From positions 2,413,576 through 2,477,575 of the forward strand of contig JANFOG010000008.1 in NCBI GenBank assembly GCA_024336345.1: a stretch of DNA of 64,000 nt. The letters are read 5' to 3'. A program made the position numbers and the translations under genes. The DNA comes from Mariannaea sp. PMI_226 (Eukaryota; Ascomycota; Sordariomycetes; Hypocreales; Nectriaceae). A model generated the notes under the pieces. The model saw only the letters and a list, made by a program, of their open reading frames with translations. It ran no database searches and was not told the origin of the DNA. Positions 34,448-46,200 of the stretch are shown piece after piece; position 1 is the first letter of the stretch; each line of letters starts with the position of its first letter.

Positions 34448-34998
34448 GGTCGTGATATACATGTGTTCGAACTCGGCGTCGATCCGTTCTTTGCTGTGAA
34501 GACGTAGAATGTAGAAGAGGAGGAAAGACGGGACAGAACAGGCTCAGAGCTAGCCCCACAACTTGCGTGTTTTCAACGGTGCACTTTCAAAACTGCCTGG
34601 CACGGACGCGGGAGGGGAATTAAATACAATTGGAGTAGATCGCTAGACACACGCGAAAGTCTGTCTCAAGGGTTCTCCATTGACCGGCTGAGCCATCATG
34701 GCGTCGTTCGGGCAGTCAATAGTCTAAGCCACCAATTCTATTTTGACGCCAATGGCCGATTTGTTGGAGCTAGTGACATCACAATTAGGGTGAATGTGGA
34801 ATGGCGGATGCGCCTCTGAGGTAGCACGTCGCCTTTGGTTATGCTTATCCACTGTAATGCAGTGTAAGGTGAGGTGGCAGACTAGGCCCTCACTGCCAGC
34901 TGACATCTACATTTGAGAATGGCGTATATTACGCATTTGAGGCTGTACATTCCGCCGATGTAGTCGCTCTCCCTGTATCTTTATTAGTTATGGTGTTA
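34448..34998. other. Upstream flank of the Cys-rich gene
   Basis: 550 bases holding the presumed promoter of the minus-strand gene and the decayed end of the Tc1/mariner piece. No gene seen. Confidence 0.5.
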
Positions 34999-35532
34999 TT
35001 AGGGAGTTTCAACTGGACATACAGGGCTGCAGAAAACCCATTTTTGTCGCTCACCTTCTCCACGTCTAACCGTTGTTTGATCAGAGAAAATTCAACGTTT
35101 CCAATCATCAAGGGTATTTGTTACCCATTCTCCCGCAAACTCAAGCCTTTTTTCTGCATGTTGGGGTGTTAAAAAGGGCCGGCGGAGGGCTTTATAATGT
35201 GCTATGCCCTCTTTCTTCAGGAAGCTCAGCACTGTCTCTTCTGTGACCAGCAAATCCGCCTTCTGAATCAACTCATTCACATGAATAAAAGGGTCAGTAT
35301 ATCGAAAAAGAGCTTCTTTATGACTCTCATCGAGCTTTGGTGGCTGCCCAGAGCGTGGTCTACTTCGAGCATTCTGTTGCTGTTGATGGCGTCGGACGAT
35401 GCCAGGTATGGTAGCTGCCGGAACTCCTTCGCGGGCAGCGATAACCTTGTCCGGGACGCCCATTTCGCGCATCATTACAATCTTCGTTCTCTTATGAGGA
35501 CTCCAGTGAGGTTTGGTACGTCTTGGAGGCAT
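34999..35532 (-). pseudogene. Tc1/mariner-type transposase, N-terminal remnant
   Basis: MPPRRTKPHWSPHKRTKIVM opens a double helix-turn-helix DNA-binding region (GVPDKVIAAREGVPAATIPG, then RSGQPPKLDESHKEAL). The catalytic domain starts with AHYKALRRPFLTPQHAEKRL. The frame has a TGA at 35092-35094 just before IFSDQTTV, which carries the first catalytic Asp, and ends at double stops at 34999. The second Asp and the Glu/Asp are lost, so it cannot transpose. Inverted ends were not found. Confidence 0.75.
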
Positions 35533-36737
35533 ATTGGCTGAGAAAATCAAGATCAAAAATGAAGGGATTACGACAATGTCGTGGTGGTGATAAAATGGCG
35601 GGGAACTTGGTGATCATGCGAAACTTTTTCGGACCCACTTGTAGACCAGACCTGTAGAGGAATGGATCCACAGCTAGCAGAACGTGAGCAGTCCGAACAC
35701 AGGGTCAATTGGTAAACCCATCACTGAGTCGGAACTTCCCGTATTTTGCTTCAAGGAAAATGAGATGTGATAAATCTTTATCAATAGAGAAAAAGCAGCG
35801 TCTTGTTGACAACATTGGTTTGAAGTTGAAAGAGGCACGCATACAGTGTTATATAGTCCTGACGCTGTATATCTACTAGACCGCCTAGTTTGGCCGGTTC
35901 TGGACTGATGTAGGTTTATGTCTGAGGCTAAAGCTATTTTGAAAAGTGTCGGTCAGCTTTTTCTCATATCCCCATCCGTGTTTCATAGCGGGCCAGCATC
36001 GGGAAAACATCCCAATTTTCCTATGATTCATTGCTTCCTAGTTACATGAATGCCCACACAGAATTCGTATTTAGGATTCGGGAAGTACGGGTCGTTGTTT
36101 GCAGGCACAGTATCAGTCCCAATAAGTCCGCCTCCATTCGAGGCTATGTAAATGAAACCAAGACCCCAGTCAATCCAGCTTTCATCATCTTGCATACCCG
36201 ATCGAGTCAGGACCTGGTATGCAGATTCTAAAGGGCAATTTGAGCAGTTTTATTGTGGCCTTAGGGTAGAGTTACTGTCCAGAAGCACTTGATCAAAATA
36301 CTGCTGCAGATATATCTTACAGGTCTCAAAGGGTGCATTTCTAACTCGATCCGATCCAAACTAAGCCAAATCTAGTCAAGACCAAAGCAGCTTAACGCAG
36401 TGACCTCTAAAACTTACAGACGCGACATGCGACGCGACGAGTCTCATCAGATCAAGGTCAGCTATGTCGTGGCGCAGACGAAATGGAATCTGCCTCAGCT
36501 TTCAACAATAATGAAACAAACTGAGACGCCCTCCCGCCGAATGACACCAGTGTCAACTTTCCTAGCCGCCGATAGGTCTGCAAACGCTGCATTCGAATCA
36601 AGAGCCCACGACCTAGGAGCTTTGCAGAGAAAGGTATTCAGAACGCAAATGCACCTCTATTCAAGGACCACGGAATATGCGCTCCCGGTGAAGCGACGAA
36701 ATCATCGGCTCAGAAGAAAGCAGAGAAGGTGATGGCC
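35533..36737. other. Interval between Tc1 and hAT remnants
   Basis: About 1.2 kb. The open frame 36400-36732 (+) could belong to the N-terminal (BED-finger) region of the following hAT element, but I see no clear zinc-finger residues. Nothing else supported. Confidence 0.4.
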
Positions 36738-38640
36738 AAGAATCAGACGTCCATTGCTGATATGATGAAGCTCGATACGAGAGTTCCACGGGAGCAAGAC
36801 ATTGCGAATAGCGTTGTTCAAGGTTTCGACCGAAAGCACTTTCAACGCCTTCTACTCAAATAAATTATTGAGGAGAACCACTCTTTTAGTGTCTGTGAAT
36901 AAGAAAGACTGCGCGGAATATTCGAATATCTCAATCCTCTTGTAAAAATCACTGATGCCAATATCACCAGGTCGACTATTTGCCGTAAAGTGCTTTCGGC
37001 CTACGAAACACACAAGAATAAGGTTGTGGAGGTTTTGCGGCAGTCATCCGGCCTGATTCATGTCTCGTTTGACGGGTGGAAGTCAGGGAACAGACATAGT
37101 TTGTATGGGATTGCTTGTTTCTTTCGGGACGACAACAGCTAGCCACGCAAGCCGGTGCTTGGCGTCCCTGAATTACGAACGCGCCATTTTGGGCACAACA
37201 TTGCAGCTGAAATACTTGACGTTCTTGATGCCTATGGAATCCGGGATAGAATTGGGTACTTCACCCTGGATAACGCAGAGAGCAACGATAAGGCCATGGA
37301 AATAATTGGTGGTGGAGCTTGGCTTTGTGGGATCAACGAGGCGCGGCCGCTGTTTTGGCCATACTCTCAACCTCTTTGCCGAGACTCTGCTTTTTGGCCA
37401 CAACGTTGAGGCGTTCGAGGAGCAGTTGTTAGGTGCAGCAGCCTTGTCTGAGGCAGAGCACACGCTTTGGCAGCGCCAAGGACCTGTTGGAAAGTTGCAT
37501 AATCTAGTGGTTGATGTTAGAAGGTCTGATCAGCTTACTTATCTGCTGCGGAGCATCCAGCGTTCCGAATTCGACATGTCTTCGGATCCTAGAGTCAGAG
37601 CCAGCAAACCTGTCGATTTGGTCATTGATAACGATACCTGATGGCTCTCTCAACTGTATATGATCAGGCGTGCCATCACTATTCGGCCGTATCTCGAACA
37701 GCTTATATTAAAGCATCGTCAACAATGGGAGTAGGAAAATAGGTCAAAGAGGACAGGCAATGTCCGGAAGTCAGCCAAGGAGCCCCGGATTTGCTTGGAA
37801 GAAAACCAGCTAACAGCCCATGATTGGGCTGTCCTCGAGCACCTAGCTACGCTTCTGGGGTTCTACGAGGATGTCGTCAAGACTTTAGAAGGCGACGGTC
37901 AACTGCGTAAGCGGAAACGTGGATGGGTTGGCTCCTTCGGGAATGTGTGGGAAGTCATCCAAGGCTTCAAGTTCCTTTTGGAAGTCCTCGAGGAATATAA
38001 GCAACTTGCTGCTGGAATACCCGATCCGGAGCACTTCAGAATCAACATTAATTTGGGATGGGAGAAGCTGAATAAGTACTACTATGTATTGGACGAGACG
38101 CCGATCTATTATACGGCTTTGGCCCTGCCCCCGGCATTCCTATGGGGATATTTCGAAAACGAGTGGAAGGACAACACAAAATGGGTGACGAAGGCGAAAC
38201 AAATGGTTCAAGAAGTGTGGGAGACGGAATATCGTCACCTGCAGGTAGCACAAAGCCCCGTGGTCCATGAACCGATTGCTAAGCGACAGCGAAAGTACTA
38301 CAACCCTTTTCAGGCGTACCGTGAATGCACTGGACCAGTCTCTGGATGCAGAATGGTGAAAAAAGAGGTTTCATCGTCCGACCATGTTGATGAGGTTGTG
38401 GACGAATTGGAACTATGGCAGTCGTCAAGGGAGGACAGTGATGGCGATGTCAAAGACCCAATAGCGTATTGGCATGAGCGCAGACGACGATATCCGCGCC
38501 TGTCGCGAATGGCGCTGGATTTCCTTACGATTCAGCCAATGTCAGCAGAATGTGAAAGATTGTTTGCAGCGGCAGGACGAATGTGAAAGTATGATTGTAG
38601 GGAGCTCTGTCTGACCTTTGGAGCGACTGCCGTTGTTCTT
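36738..38640 (+). pseudogene. hAT transposase, near full length but dead
   Basis: Frame pieces read through KITDANITRSTICRKVLSAY, GLIHVSFDGWKSGNRHSLYG (first catalytic Asp region), DAYGIRDRIGYFTLDNAES (second Asp) and CFGHTLNLFAETLLFG. They end in the dimerisation domain PRLSRMALDFLTIQPMSAEC. In-frame stops lie at 36861, 36900, 37140, 37639, 37733 and 38584, and there is one frameshift near 37310. Several of the stops are explained by single G-to-A or C-to-T changes, as RIP gives. The region 37795-38586 is still open for 263 codons. Terminal inverted repeats were not identified. Confidence 0.85.
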
Positions 38641-39717
38641 GCACCTTGCGCAAAGCATGATGGGAAACCCAGCCTCGTACTGCCTCGAACAGCACTCCAG
38701 AAACATCTAGGGGGGTCTGTAGTTGCTAAGAGACACGTATGTATTTAAGCTCCTTTAGTTGGTTTGTGATGGCATACTTTATCGCCTGCTAAATATCAAA
38801 GAGGTCGAATGTAGATATCTTAATATGTGACTTTATTAGTAAATGAATGTTTAGCTTTAGAATGTGTATATTAGTTCCTATTTTGCATTAGATATTGTAA
38901 GCCACCTGCCTCAATGTGATGATATTGCTGAAATATAAGTGCTTATCTACCTATACTTTAATAATTATCTCTTTGCGTAGCCTGAGTTAATATATTTTAA
39001 TATATTTAATTTAATATATTTCTTGCTATACTTAAGCTTAAACTTAATCAAACGCTCTTTAAATGTCTTTTTATTTTGTGAAGCCATAATTGAGTGCTAG
39101 TATGTGTAGAATTTCTCCCACGCCTTATCTGCTACCGGATCTGTTGCTTGGTCGCCCTTTGGAGCAAAGAACGGCCGGCAGCGCTGGAGGATTGCTTTGT
39201 TAATATGCTAGAGACATAGTAGTGATTTGGAATTAGAGAACCAAACCGTGGCAGCATTCATTGCAGCCAGACATCAGTTAGTCAAGATGACAGAGGGAAG
39301 ATCATGCTAATATGGTGACCTAAGATATCGTAGTGCCTATAAATAGTCTTTTTCTAATTTGCCTAAGAGGAAAGCAAATGTAATATAAAAGGAGTACTAA
39401 GAGGAGTTAATTTTAACTATATTAAGAAGTAGCATCCTATATGTATTTATCTTATAGGTATAATCTAATAATAAGATATCTAGATTGTATTATAAGTATA
39501 TAACTAAATCTAAATAGGTAAAGAAGATAGCTATTAGTTAATTATCTAAATCCAATTAGACCTAATACTAAAAACTCTTATTATATAATTAATTAATTAG
39601 AGCTTAAATACTACTCTAGCCTTTATATAAATCTTTTTTTATTACTACAATCTAATTATAGATATCTTATTAAATTATAAAGGTATTTAAATGGTTATAG
39701 AGATAAGTCCTAATGTC
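38641..39717. other. AT-rich interval
   Basis: About 1.1 kb. The second half (39300-39717) is extremely AT-rich with many TTAATTA words, like RIP-degraded repeat DNA, but no domain can be read. Confidence 0.5.
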
Positions 39718-40152
39718 TTATGGAGTAATGCTAGATATTGCAAGATTTAAAATACTTACTATATCTCGCTCTTTAAGTCGGCAATAGGCTGGGTAAGTAG
39801 ATAGGCCTTCGCTTAGTAGATGATTATATTTAGTATATTCCTTATTTGGCCAATAATCGAGGATCCAAGTGCCCCTATCTAATGATTGCTTGGCAAGCAC
39901 TGAGAACTTGCAGCCTGTTTTACGGCTTGAGGTGCAGCGATCTCGTTCAATCTAATTACTTAGCGGTAGCCTGTTCCGATCGCATGTGTACACGACTTTA
40001 ACTCGGCCATTAGGAGTCTTGGAAGACTTTCCTGTTGTAAATGCATATCCTCGAAGCTTCGCCCAAGCATTAATTGCTTTAAATAGAGATTCCTGTGATT
40101 TGTATTCCCCTTCCAGCAGGAGGACATCATCTACAAATGATATCTGCGCCAT
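39718..40152 (-). pseudogene. MULE transposase N-terminal remnant (FAR1/WRKY-GCM1-like)
   Basis: One minus-strand frame from 40152 to 39718 is broken once by TAG at 39952. It reads SLFKAINAWAKLRGYAFTTG, GRVKVVYTCDRN, the Cys-containing SSRKTGCKFSVLAK, and a His pair region YTKYNHLLSEGLSTYPAYC. This is the zinc-binding N-terminal pattern of fungal Mutator-like transposases. The catalytic DDE part is absent. The stop fits one C-to-T change from CAG. Confidence 0.7.
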
Positions 40153-40648
40153 TGTCGTTTGGGTTGCTTCTCGACTCGATCACCGGGCTCTACGACGCGT
40201 CCCGCACAGCTACCAATGGGGGGATGCCCTTTTAAGATGATTAGTCAGAAAAAGCGCCCGGACGCCAGTGTATCAGTCGCCAACCTATTAACACCAATCG
40301 ATTAAATATCGCAAACCACAATAATTGATTCCACAAATTAGAAAAAATTGAGAGACTTAGCTTATTGAGTTGTGTTTCTTTTCTCTATCATAACTTTTAC
40401 TTTTACTCTATCTCAATTGTCCTTTGTCCTCTGAACTCACATATTAACCCTAGCCCTTGTATTTTGATTTGAGAATATTACTATAGGATCCACAGCATCC
40501 CTCTTATGCCTCCTAATAATACTATCTCCCTTAAGTATCTTAATAGCATTTTTATAATGCCCTAAGATGGTGGCTTTGTGCTCAAAATATTTTAGTTACT
40601 ACTCATAATCTTAAGTTCTAGACAGCAGATATATAGCATTAATAGTGG
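40153..40648. other. Interval left of the nested Gypsy elements
   Basis: About 500 bases, AT-rich, without a readable domain. It is the left host flank of the outer element up to the target duplication at 40649. Confidence 0.5.
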
Positions 40649-40653
40649 CTTCC
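40649..40653. repeat. Target-site duplication, left (outer Gypsy)
   Basis: CTTCC directly before the outer 5' LTR; the same five bases follow the 3' LTR at 56828-56832. Confidence 0.9.
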
Positions 40654-41084
40654 TGTTACGTCCTGATCAGCCTCAGATCACGTGCATACGGCCCCACAAA
40701 TTTCTCACCAATCAACAATAGATCACGATTCCAAACCGCGATCTAGGAACTAGATTACGATTTATTTTACAATCCAACTTGGGGATCACAATTTCAAACC
40801 ATAATCCAAGAACAGAAACCCAATAAAGTTCATTTAGGCTTAATACCAAACCTTCGCGAATTTAGGATAGTAGCTAATATATAAACCCTATCTATTCCCT
40901 AAATAGCCTACTTAACTACTTAGCTTTTAATATAACTTAGTTATTACAATCTATTTATATATTATTAGATATAATACTCTAAAGTGATTCTTCCGCTATT
41001 ACTCAATATAATGCCTTGACCATTCTGCCAATATAAACCTATTGTGATCTGGTTTATCCCTTGGGAATTGATCAGACCGTTATA
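40654..41084 (+). repeat. 5' LTR of outer Gypsy (431 bp)
   Basis: Aligns over its full length with 56397-56827, with differences mostly C/T and G/A. The first 60 bases here are less changed than in the right copy (CAGATCACGTGCATACGG versus TAGATTATATATATATGG). Confidence 0.92.
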
Positions 41085-41107
41085 TATTAAAAGCTCTTGT
41101 TCAGACG

Positions 41108-42135
41108 ACCGACCCGCTACTCTAAGTAATATTGACTATTGTCATAATGGTATTTGCAATCGGAAAAGCACCTATTGTTAAGAGTACTTTTCCCATTAAT
41201 GTAAAGATAGAGGAAGAAGATGAGGAAGTCATTAAACTTCAAGAACAAGTTAATGAAGACATGAGGACCAACAACTCTTATATTAAAGCTAAGTACCATC
41301 AGATTCAAATGGAAAATGAACGAGATAAAACTATCCTTGAATAGGCCAACCTCAAGCTCTAGAATTAACTTGTCAAAATGGAGCAATATATAACTTACCT
41401 CATGAAGATCTAGGAAGACCAAAAAGATCTCCAAAAGAATTAAGTTAATAACCTTAATAACCTCACCATTGCGGTTATTAGTAATAAGGAATTAGGAGAA
41501 ATCCTCAAGCTAAACCTACTAAAGAAATTCTATAGGGACCTATAAAAACTCTAGATATTTATTACCTAATATAAAGACCATTTTACTTTCTACCCAACCA
41601 TATTCCAATATAAAAATACCAAAATCCAATATATAGCCAAACTGCTTAAAGGAAACCCCACTATATAGATTGCCCCCTTTATATAAGAATATAATTAAGG
41701 AGATAGTTCTATAGAAATTCAATATATATACCAAGCCTTTAGTAACTTTATAGGAATGCTTAAATAAGCCTTTAAAATAATAAATAAAAAGTTAAAAATA
41801 GAAGAAAGAATTAAGAAGATTTAATAAATTAGATTAATATCTAACTATAATATTACTTTTAACTAGCTCGCTATTAAATTATTAGATTAAAGACAAGCCC
41901 CACTTATATCACTCTTCTTTAATAGATTTAAATAAGAAGTTCAAAAAGAATTATATAAAAAAGAGAAGAAACCTAACACTTTAATTAAATATATTAGCAA
42001 AGTAGTAAAAATCGATAATTAATAATACTCATAAAAATAATAATAATACCGCAAAAACCCCAATAACTATAGATATAAAAATAAAGAAAACCACTATTAT
42101 TAACCATAATATTAAGTAAATTAAAAAAATAAATA
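41108..42135 (+). pseudogene. Outer Gypsy gag, N-terminal part
   Basis: Reads a coiled-coil start (EEDEEVIKLQEQVNEDMR, open 41132-41344) and then, through stops, a gag capsid-like run (LLKGNPT near 41640). It is cut by the nested element at 42141 and continues at 49700. Confidence 0.75.
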
Positions 42136-42140
42136 ATAGA
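42136..42140. repeat. Target-site duplication, left (inner Gypsy)
   Basis: ATAGA, repeated at 49695-49699 directly after the inner element. Confidence 0.9.
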
Positions 42141-42530
42141 TGTAACGATCTGACTTATTCCCAAGGGATAAACCGGTTGTGATTGGTTTATGTTGGCGGA
42201 GAGTATTAGAGATGATACTAGAAGCGAGTAAGTAGAAGGCATTATGTTACATTTAGTGATGCATAAGTAAATTGTGGTAACTAAATTGTATTGAAAGCTG
42301 AATAGTTAGGTAGGCTATCTAATGGTAATAAATGTGGTTTATATACTAGGTGCTATCTAAGGTAATTATAGCGAACCATAATTATATATAAGTAATTATT
42401 TAATTAATTATTTTTAGGATTATAAGGCAATTATAAGATTTTGGTGATAATTGGGCATGATCCTATGTAATTGGTATAAAAAAGTGGGTCATATATAAAT
42501 TAAATATAGGTTATGATTTAGGCCGTGATA
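42141..42530 (-). repeat. LTR of inner Gypsy, left (3' LTR; 390 bp)
   Basis: Pairs with 49305-49694. Its outer 100 bases (42141-42240) keep C/G, while the inner part is AT-converted. Confidence 0.92.
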
Positions 42531-43289
42531 TAATGTCTCCCCTCCAAAAGGTCTTATCCTTAAGGCCGCTGGTTTATAACTGTTTTAGCTCCCTTCTTTA
42601 ATTAATTTTCTAACTTCCTTTCTTTATATTCTTTAGCTAACATTATATCCAGACATATTGGCAATTCAAAAGAATGTTTAGCACAACTCAAGCTAGGTAA
42701 TACAATTTAGCATTTGGGGTTTGACATTATGCCTTATTCTTTCTGTACTGCTTGCGGCTTCCGTTATTGGGTTCTTCCTGAGAAATCGACCCGGTGTGCT
42801 GAGTGTGCCCATCGAGGTCGTTTTTATGATGTATCTTCCGTGGCTGTTAGTGCTTATTGGTTTCCTAATGTTTTTCTTCCTTTTCGTTTCCACTAATTCT
42901 TTTTAGTAATGCATATAAATAATAAATCTAATCGGTTAGAATAGGAGGAGGAGTGAGTTGAGGAGGATTTTCTTCATTTGTAGTAAGTAGCTTAAGAAGC
43001 GCAGGCTTGGGTAAATGAGGCTTTGGCGAAACTCACTCGTCTCTGTCGTCAAAAATGTTAGTTGAAAATCAAGGGGGTGGAAATGGTATATTGTGGTTTG
43101 CAATCTCTAGATAAGCTAGAGGATTTGGAGCGCGTGGAGTCTGAGGCTATTGTGGGGGCTTAATCCTTTGGTGTGATTAATATTATTAATTGGAATGTGG
43201 TTAGTTTAAATGATTTTTTTTGTTTCTATTGGTAATAGTCCTTTAGTAGGCATTAGGAGTGGTTAAGGTATTCTAGAGGTTCCTATAAA

Positions 43290-46200
43290 CTATCTTCTTT
43301 AGACTAGCCTTTTTATTTTACAAGATATTTAATCTTATTATCTTTTTCTTATATATCCATAATTTTTTCTACTTCCCATTCTTCTGGTCTATCGATTTCT
43401 ACTTTATGTATTTTTCTGGTGTTTACCATAATGATATCTTCTATTATTTCCAATAATGAAATATAGAATATAGGGTAAATTCTAATGGTTGGGGGCAGCT
43501 TGAGTTTATAATTATTTTCTCCAATTTTTTCTTCAATAGGGTATAGTCTAATATATTTATAGTTAAGTTTTTTATTTAATTATTTTGTAATAATATTTTT
43601 TATAATAATTAATACCATATCTCCCTTCTGAAAAGTTGGTCCTTCCAATCTTTTCTAATTATAGTATTTTTTGTATTATTTCTATATAAATGAGATTTTT
43701 ATATATATTTCTTTGTGTAAATTTTTAAATTTGTCTAATTTGAGTATTATTATTAGTGCAATTAATATATCTTTATTAATTACTCTATAAGCATCTAGAG
43801 TGAAATCAAAATTGGCATAGGCTGGTGTTAACTTCATTATTTCATTATGGGCTATGTTTTATGCGAATTGGGCAATAGATAGCTTTTTGACCCAATCATT
43901 TTATCTATAGTTAATATAGCTATATAGGTATATCTTAACGACCTAATTTATCCATTCAGTCTATCTATTGACTAAAGGTCTCTATATTGTAGTCAATTTG
44001 TGGTTTAATCTAATTTTAGTTATAAGGCATTGCCAAAACTTCAAAAAGAATAGTGGTCCCCTATCTAATAAGATTTCGATTGGTAACCTATGAATTCTGA
44101 AAATGTTATTTATAAAAATATAAGAAAATTATTTTGTGTTTATTCCTTCTCTATAAGGGATAAAATAAGCGAATTTTGTAAGTCAATTAATAATTATAAG
44201 GATACTATTATAAGCTTCTTTGGTTACTAGGTCTAGTGATATAAGTAACTTTACAATAAAGTCTATAGTGATTGCATCCTATAGTCATGCGGCAATTGGT
44301 AGAGATTGTAAGAGTCTATAGGGCTTATGCTATTATACTCTACTTTTGGCACATACTTTATATTACTTAATGATTTTCTAAATTATTTTTTTAATATTAG
44401 GAAATGAGAATGTCATTTTGACTCATTTGAGGGTTTTTGTAATCCCTTAATGTCTATAGAGTGGGTGTTTATATATTTCTTTAATAAGTGGCTCTCTTAG
44501 TTCCGCTGGAATTTGCTATTTGTCCGTCTATTTATCTTTTGAAAGTTTTGCATTATACTCTAGGATTTGTTACAATAGTGGATTTCCCTATTCCACTTTA
44601 TATATTCTATAGGATCCTTTAGGCATTTCTTCCTATATTATAATTCCTATAGTTTTTATTTTCTATATATTAGCAATATACTTCTGGGTATAATATCCTT
44701 CTTTTGTGAATATCAGAAGTTATTTATTTGCTTTAGGTTTTCCTATATTGAAGTCAATTTGTTGGCTAATGATATTAGCTCTTCCATTCTCTAATCCTTT
44801 CTTATAAATAATAATATAATTAAATTCTAATAGATATTTAATATATTATAATTATCTACCACTAAATTCTTATATTATAATAAAGTAAGTAATATTTTTA
44901 TGGTTTATAAAGACCTTAATCTAATGGTGACTTCCTAAAAGATAGTGTTAGAATTCTTTAAAAGCTTGGACTATAGTGAGGAATTCTTTATTATAGATGG
45001 GGTAATTGAGTTTTGCTCCATATAGCTTATGGGAATAGAAGGCTATTGGGTGTAACTTTCCATTATCATCTTTCTATCCAATCTGGGCTCCTAAGGCAAA
45101 GTCTGAGGAATCGGTTTCTAATTCAATAGATTATTTAGGATTAAATATCTTAAGTATTGGTTTGCTGAGGATTAGATCTTTAATCTGGTTGAAGGCTTCT
45201 TGGGCTGCTGGTTGCCACTAGAAGGTTTTGTCCTTTTTGGTTAGCTTAGTGAGTGATATTACTATTTGTCTAAAGTTCTTAAGGAACTTATAATAGTAGT
45301 TTGCAAATTCTAGAAAGGCTTATACTTCCTTGACTGTCGTCAATATCGGCCAGTCCTTAATGGCTGATATTTTCTTTGTATTTATTCATATCTTGTTGTA
45401 GGAAATGCAATGTCCTAGAAATTTAACTTCCGAAATGTGGAAATGACTTTTCTTAGGTTTAATTAATAACTTAGCGTCTTATAATAGCTTCAGTACCTTA
45501 TGGATATGTTCTATATATTCTTCTTCCATTTTGGAGAAGATTAGGATGTTGTCTAGATAGCATATTATGAATATGTCTAGGTACTCCTATAGTATGTTAT
45601 TGATCATTTGTTGAAATATTGCTAGCACATTAGTAAGTCCAAAAGATATTATGAGGTACTCAAAGAGTCCAAATTTCGTTCTAAATGTGGTTTTCCATTT
45701 ATGACCTTCTTTAATATAGATTAGGTTGTAGGCTCCCTTAAGGTTAAGCATAATAAAGACTTTCATCCTATGGAGTTGGTCCTTTAGTTCGCTAATCAAG
45801 GGTAATGGTATTCTATCTTTAATCATTATATTATTAAGCTTATAGTAATCTACAATAAATTATAGTTTTCCATCCTTTTTGGGAACAAATATAATTGGAT
45901 ATCCGGCTTCTAAGCTGGATTCTCTAATATATCCTTTTGCTAATATATTGTCAAGATAATCTCTAAGTATTCCAAATTATGCTTTATTAAGGTTATAAAT
46001 CTTGTGGAATGTGGTTATTATTCCTTCTTTAAGCTATATCTTATGGTCCCATTTACTATGCGTTAGTAATCCTATCTTAAGTTCTTTTCTAAAGAGTGGT
46101 TTATAGATCTGGTACTTATTTGGTATATTTTTGAGCCTATTTTCTACTAAGATCTTTTCTTATTTTTTAAGATTTTTATCCATTTGTATAAAGTGCTTTC

